NCBI RefSeq assembly: GCF_024323335.1
Contig: NC_066585.1
Coordinates: 177,757,149 to 177,821,148, forward strand
Reading direction: 5' to 3'
Length of the DNA stretch: 64,000 nucleotides
Origin: Lathyrus oleraceus
Lineage: Eukaryota > Streptophyta > Magnoliopsida > Fabales > Fabaceae
Position 1 is the stretch's first letter; the number at the start of each line of letters is the position of its first letter. Positions 58,441-64,000 of this stretch are shown here, piece by piece. The notes below the pieces were generated by a model. The model had not been told where the DNA came from and made no database searches. It was given only the letters and a program-made list of their open reading frames with translations. The translations under genes and the position numbers were made by a program.

Positions 58441-59190
58441 ATGTATTTCCTCCGGGTGGAGCTGGAGTTTCCTCTGCTGGCGAAATCTCTGGCTATGGCG
58501 CTAACCACGAAGTCTGGATCTTTATTGGCCATTTCAGGGGAAAGTAGTGTAAATGACAATGATGATAAAAAGTGTGGTCCAGGTAAGTTTTATCGAGACC
58601 CCACGATGGGCATCACTTTACTTGTAAAAAAGTACAAAGTGCATTACACCCCTATGATGTTAGGAGTGGTAGATGCCTTTGTAATTTTCAGTGATTTAGG
58701 GTTTGCTCACGGTGGTGAGAAACCTTGTTCGATGGTGTTTTTGACTGTGGAGAGAGCAAGTCCACGTGAGGCGAGAAGCTTTGTATTCTTAGTGGTATTT
58801 CGTGTGTATTTGAGTTGTTCTTCAACCCTAGAATTGAGTTATTTACAGTGGCTTGCGGGTCTGGATTCTAGGTATTCTTGATAATTACAACCGCCTATCC
58901 AATAATGACAGTGGGTCGTTGAATCTCTATTTCTTAGGGAGACATGATTATTCCCTCGACTCCTCTTATGCACTTCCTTTGACCAAGACACATCATTTTC
59001 CATGTTTCCCCATAAGTGAGAGTGTTGTGGGCGATATCCTCCTTCTTACGGGCAATGGAATTCCCTTGTCTCTTATAGGCAACATCCTTCTTACGGGCAA
59101 TGGAATTCCCTTGCCCCTTATAGGCAACATGATCCCCTCATCTTTCATGGACCCTTCACAAATATATCACTATAAAATAAAATGAAAGAT
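58441..59190 (-). repeat. probable decayed PBS/LTR region of the same gypsy remnant
   Basis: On the minus strand TGATGCCCATCGTGGGG (about 58597-58613) resembles a gypsy primer-binding site (TGGCGCCCA...GTGGGG type), with LTR-like sequence to its right. A 45-bp unit is tandemly duplicated at about 59036-59131 (TTCTTACGGGCAATGGAATT, then CTTATAGGCAAC). A plus-strand frame at 58441-58881 lacks family features and is not taken as a gene. Confidence 0.4.
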
Positions 59191-59851
59191 ACTAAGATTT
59201 ATGATGGTTCAATTGTTTTACAAATAATAATAATAATAATAATAAAAAAGTCATTTCAAATTACATAATACCAATTAAATTACCACATATGTACAACTTC
59301 ATTTTTTTTATCTAATAGAAATAACCAACTTAAGTATGATTTTTTGAAGGAATAAATATGGATACGTTTACTAATTACAAGACTTGAAAAAAAATACATT
59401 AACCTAATATAAAACAATTGAAACGCTAAAATGATAACACTCAACTTTATGAATGAAAAAAAAGAGAGAAAAGAATAAAAGCAATTGCCACATGGTAAAC
59501 CATGTATCTCATTCTGTGACTGGGAAAAATGAGAGAAACATTTGTGATCCACAAGTTCCACATCATGACAATAAACTTGAATTGCTGAGGTGGCCAAACG
59601 ATTCATACTCACACAATTCATATATTCCATTCACGTATGATTCCAACACCATATCCAAATCCTTTCGTTTTCTTCTATCGTTCACCTCTCTTCTTCCCAA
59701 CTCTACGTGTTTCTTTCTCCTCCTCCATTTTCTAACGCACTCCTTCCGGTCACATTTTAAAGCTTTTTTCTCTGTGTCTTGGTTTTGAATTTAAATGCAA
59801 ATGAACTTCCCCAAATTTGCTTTTGTTACTTTCTAATTAACCACTGCCACC
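59191..59851 (+). other. upstream region of KEA3
   Basis: An (AAT)n microsatellite of about eight units lies at 59225-59247. A C/T-rich leader-like stretch follows at about 59660-59760. A 13-codon upstream frame (ATG 59795, TAA 59834-59836) would precede the KEA3 start if transcribed. Confidence 0.5.
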
Positions 59852-62800
59852 ATGTTGGAGTCTTTATTATCTTGTTCCCAAACTCTCAAGGTAACTTCAA
59901 TCTTACCAAAATTGGAGTATGTTGCTTCTCAATCTTGTGCATATTCCAATTTGAATTTCTTGTTGTTTTGAATTTTCTCTGCAGGGATATGACTTGACCA
60001 AACAAACTAGTCCCGGTTATTCTCGCGCCGCTTCGCGAATTTGTAGAAGTTCTAATCAAGTTCCGTTTCTATGTCATGGTAGTACTGTATCAGAGAAATT
60101 CAATAGAAGAACGTCTCTGGATGTTCCTTCATTTTCTGGTTGGAAATTATCCTATTTCTCTAAGTATAGGCCGTTAAGGTGGGAACGGTTACAAGCAAAT
60201 GCTACATATGATGTTGCTGGCGCGGTTGAAGTTGTCAATGATTTAGGATTGGATACTCTTACTTTCTTGGCTGTTACTGTTTTTATCGTCCCGTCGTTCA
60301 AGTTTATTAAAGCTAGTCCTGTAAGACTTTGTTAATTGTGATGATATGATGTTATTGACTCATGCATGTGTGTGATTGAAATGAATTTGATTGTTGTTGT
60401 TTTCAGATACTTGGTTTCTTCCTTGCTGGGGTGGTGCTTAATCAGTTTGGTTTAATTAGGAACCTTGAAGATGTTAAAGTTTTGTCGGAATGGGGGATTC
60501 TTTTCTTGGTAAGATAAATCTCAGTAATGTGCCGTTGCTGCTACTCTTGTTGTTGCTGTTGATATATTTTTTTAGCATTGGTCTAAAATTTCAGCCATTG
60601 GCCCATTTTACTTTACAAAATTTCAACAATAATATTGCTTGAACCTAAACTTGGATCATAGAAGTAGCACTTTTGCTGTTAAGTTCACGTACCTTCGGAG
60701 ACAAGGTAGCAAACACTCGCAGTGGTATATGATAAGAGGTTTTTGAAGAACTTCCTATAACTATAGAATATAAGTATGAAATACCCGTATTCTTGTCATG
60801 GTGATAATCTTCGGGAATAGTTCTCAAAATATGGCATGTAGTTATTCTGAAGTAATGTTTATTTCTTTTCAGCTGTTTGAGATGGGTTTAGAACTTTCAC
60901 TAGCACGTTTGAAAGCTCTTGCAAAGTATGCGTTTGGAATGGGATTGACTCAGGTATGATGTTTTGGAAGTGACTATGGGTATGTAAAGGGAATTTTTTA
61001 AGCCATTTCACTCGGTTTACTCATTGCTTAACATAGATGTTTGCTATTAATTTATTACACTTAGTTATTCGATCTTCATAATTGCTCTACAACTTCTAAG
61101 GGACAATATTAGTTTCTTATTTAATATTTATAAAATTACATCTTCATCTTTATTGTCCTTATTTCATATTTTAATAGCCATTCCAACAATTTTGAAGGTT
61201 TTACTATCTACTTTAGCATTCACTGCTTTTGAGCTTCCACCAAATGGGGCTGTTGGAACTAAAATTTTGGAATTCCTTTTCCACTCAAGGTCTGATCTGG
61301 TAAGATCTATATCTATCATTTTTTGTTTGTTTCTTGTATGTATTTTTTCATTATTGTGAACTACAGTCATTTTGGCGAGAGACATACAGAAATAACAGAA
61401 CATGCACATGCAGATACAGACACTTCAAATAAGAATGTTTTTTTTTTTTTTGCGTGTACAGAAGTTTAGGGGAATGGGATATATTTCTATTGTTGATTTT
61501 CATAGTAAGTATCCATTGACACCTGTCTTTTAGATAATATTCTAGAATATTTTCTTACTCTCTTGGGAAGGGAAGCACATTTTGTGAGGATAGAGTCTAA
61601 CTCCGTCTATAAGAGTGATGGATTTTTGTGTACATGAATTGTGTTGGAACTAGAGCTATTATAGCATTATTTATATTGATGATCCATTTAAGCTTCAAAT
61701 GTGCTTAAAAGCTTTGATTTTTTAATAATGAAGCTTCTAAATTATTTATGTTTGATTCATAAAAACTATTCAAACACCCTTTTCTAAAACTTGAGTCTTT
61801 ATAGGCTAAGTGGTTCCCACTTCCTTGACACTTTACAAGGTTCTAGTTGTGAATGCTACATCATCCTTTCTGCGTAAGTTAACAATTAACACCACAGTTC
61901 AAAGCGGTGTTTGATAGAGTCCAATGGCATTACTTAAATGGGGTTTTGTGTAAAGTCATTCTTAGAAATATGGCTGTAGACCTACACCCAACAGCTCTTT
62001 CATGACTGTTTGATAAGACAGATAATAATTATAGTTTGGGTTGCAAATGTGTGGTATCGAGACAACTAGAAGAAGATTCTTGCTTGAATCTTTAACTTAT
62101 TTTGAGATCTTATTTATAGGTGAACATCAGAAGTGTCGACGAAGCTGTGGTGATTGGGGCTGCTCTCTCTCTGTCATCTTCTGCATTTGTTCTACAGGTA
62201 TTTGTGATATTGAATGTATTTGAAATTTAAAATAAGCAAGACATTGTGTGATATGTGACACTTAACATGGACACTGTAACTTATCATGCATGTACATGCT
62301 TGTAGCTTCTTGCAGAGAAAGGAGAGCTTCCTACAAGGCTTGGTTCAGCAACTCTTGGGATACTTCTTTTGCAGGTTTTTGTCTTGTACTCTTGCTTGGT
62401 TACATCCTCTTCATCTACAAGTATGTAGTTTTTTAATCACAAAAACATTGGTCAAGTCAATGATATTTTTAGGTTAAATGTTGATATATTCTGATATACC
62501 CACTAGATTGATAAGTATGGTGTCAGTAAACAAAAGCTCTGGTTTAATTAACTCTGTTCTTTTTCTACTGCTTGTTATCTACAGGACATAGCTGTTGTCC
62601 CTCTTTTGGTTATACTTCCAGTACTTGAGAGCCAGGTGAGCTGTAAATTGCAAATAATGTTAACATGTATCTCATACTTTATATTTTTTTACAGCTGTTT
62701 TGGTTGCTTCTTTATAGACTGGGAGATTAACAGTTTTAGGTCTACTAGATCTCTTTATTGTGCTTTGACATACATGCAGAAACATATATTTTTTTGTTTG

Positions 62801-64000
62801 GTGATGATATTTACTGTATTCAGAATGTATGTTAGTATATGGGTCTGTCATTTGAAGCTTGGTATATGTGCTGGTTTCGTGTGTACAACACTTGCAAGTA
62901 TTATATTTCCAATGATTAACTAAGTTGGTTGTTTCTTACTATCAGATGTATCAAGTTATGTATTGATTGTTCACCCAATACTATCTTATTTCTCATTCTA
63001 GACTATGACTGAGGAAAGTATTTGGCCCATGCTTGCTCAAGAAAGTCTGAAGGCATTAGGTGGATTGGGTCTGCTTTCATTTGGAGCAAAGTATATCCTC
63101 AGAAGAGTTTTTGAGGTATGATGGAATATATTTCACAAAGGAAGTTATCCAAAAAATTAATTGCTTCCAAATCCAAACTCATTTTTGATATGTTCTAGTT
63201 AATAAAGTGTTGGTGAAATTCAGGTTGTTGCAGATACAAGAAGTTCAGAGGCTTTTGTTGCTCTTTGCTTGCTGACTATTGCTGGGACTTCACTACTCAC
63301 ACAGAAACTGGGCTTCAGTGATACGGTTCAATATTTTTCAACGCACAGTGTTTCATTTTTGGGTTGACTATGGAATTATGGAAAATCCTTAAACTGAATA
63401 CCCGTGTGATAATTGTATGCAATGTCGCCATGCAGCTTGGAGCATTTTTAGCTGGGGCAATCCTAGCAGAGACAAATTTCAGAACCCAGATTGAAGCGGA
63501 CATACGACCATTTAGAGGCTTGCTGCTCGGATTGTTTTTTCTAACTACAGGGACTTCCATTGACATGCAGGTAGACATGATTATCATTTATGATATAAAT
63601 GACATAGTTATAATGTCTTTCTTTGCAGTGTTGTTTATTAATTGGGCTGTTGTAACTTGTATCTATATGTATATATACAATCTTAGTTATAAACTAGATA
63701 TTATAGTGGCACTTTTTTGGGTGGGGATTTAGTGCTTGTTTGGATTATTGGATGCCAGTCCAAACACAGTTAGTGGCCCAAGATTTTGATCACCTATGAT
63801 ATAGCATTTTAGTAAATCAAAACAAACTGAAAGTGTATTTTTTTTTTTTGGATAATTTTGAATTCTCAAGTAATTTACTTATATTTTCTAGAAGCAGGGT
63901 CACTCACGCACCTTTTTATGATATAGCTCAAGAGGCCGAGTTGTCCAAGCCTCGAAATGGCTCTACTTTGGACATTCTAATTGTGCAGAGTTTCACTTCA
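59852..64000 (+). CDS. KEA3: K+ efflux antiporter 3 (thylakoid K+/H+ exchanger), 5' part; gene continues beyond the window
   Basis: Eleven exons: 59852-59890, 59985-60320, 60407-60508, 60873-60953, 61198-61299, 62120-62197, 62306-62374, 62585-62635, 63002-63115, 63224-63325 and 63436-63570. All are multiples of three and give 403 codons. The start ATG sits in GCCACCATG. The first ~100 residues are Ser/Arg-rich and lack membrane segments, fitting a plastid transit region. Then come CPA2-type antiporter helices: SPILGFFLAGVVLNQFGL, LLFEMGLELSLARLKAL, SLSSSAFVLQLLAEKGELPT, LQDIAVVPLLVILP, and LGAFLAGAILAETNFRTQ. The Gln-Asp pair in LQDIAVVP fits the K+/H+ exchange core of KEA proteins. KEA3 releases protons from the thylakoid lumen and tunes photoprotection. 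The remaining helices and the nucleotide-binding KTN domain lie past 64000. The exon 10 donor (ACG|GTTCAA) is weak. Confidence 0.93.
63571..64000 (+). other. start of KEA3 intron 11, no exon recognised
   Basis: No continuation of the antiporter frame is found before the window ends. The sequence is AT-rich with a T run at 63838-63850 and reads as intron. Confidence 0.5.

Noticed and set aside
58441..59185. Plus-strand frames of 146 and 110 codons
   Set aside because: They overlap LTR- and PBS-like sequence and a tandem duplication; no homology recognised.
30161..63570. Idea that HEMA, MSRB and KEA3 form a plastid gene cluster
   Set aside because: They are unrelated in pathway, lie on different strands and are separated by tens of kilobases of transposons; co-location alone is not evidence.

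Overview
This is plant nuclear DNA, most likely from a legume of the tribe Fabeae (pea, vetch, lentil or grass pea). The evidence is intron-rich plant genes set far apart among nested LTR retrotransposons, including a 5.5-kb solo LTR beginning TGTAAGACCCC (typical of Fabeae Ogre elements) and a complete 16.4-kb element of the Ogre/Tat lineage. No tRNA, rRNA, CRISPR or bacterial-type operon was seen.

Six host genes can be modelled with frame-consistent exons. They are: a PB1-domain protein (6616-7977, minus); a phosphoglycerate-mutase-like histidine phosphatase in seven exons (9210-12712, minus); a TRICHOME BIREFRINGENCE-LIKE/DUF231 protein close to TBL12 in four exons (26833-29224, plus); glutamyl-tRNA reductase HEMA in three exons (30161-31984, minus); a plastid-type methionine sulfoxide reductase B in three exons (54501-56252, plus); and the first eleven exons of the thylakoid K+/H+ antiporter KEA3 (59852 to beyond the window, plus). 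From memory, the first three match an Arabidopsis chromosome 5 block (At5g64430, At5g64460, At5g64470), so old gene order survives despite transposon expansion. HEMA, MSRB and KEA3 all relate to plastid function, but nothing shows that they are co-regulated.

Between the genes: 1-4060 is the 3' part of an Athila-type element whose gag-pol has collapsed by internal deletions but stays in one frame. 4247-5214 holds a MULE-like fragment and a long fold-back repeat. 13715-19241 is an Ogre solo LTR with GGAAT target duplications, inserted just beyond the end of an older minus-strand gypsy pol remnant (19256-22040). 22060-26460 is decayed LTR material. 32600-34735 holds a LINE fragment, LTR-like sequence and a mobile-element coding remnant. 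That remnant is split by the complete Ogre/Tat-like element at 34736-51110 (CTGGG target duplications) and resumes at 51116-51812. 51813-53460 looks like the 3' end of a copia-like element, and 57070-59190 is another decayed gypsy element.

The most informative object is the 34736-51110 element (minus strand). Its 2028-bp LTRs differ at only about ten sites. It has a PBS, ORF1, gag-protease, a predicted frame-restoring intron, an intact RT/RNase H/integrase frame, and a 3' region carrying an exact 141-bp tandem array that alternates as a 282-bp dimer. Small defects (one TGA in ORF1, one frameshift in gag) suggest it is young but probably no longer autonomous. No wholly new biological system was recognised; the candidates for something new are structural features of these elements.
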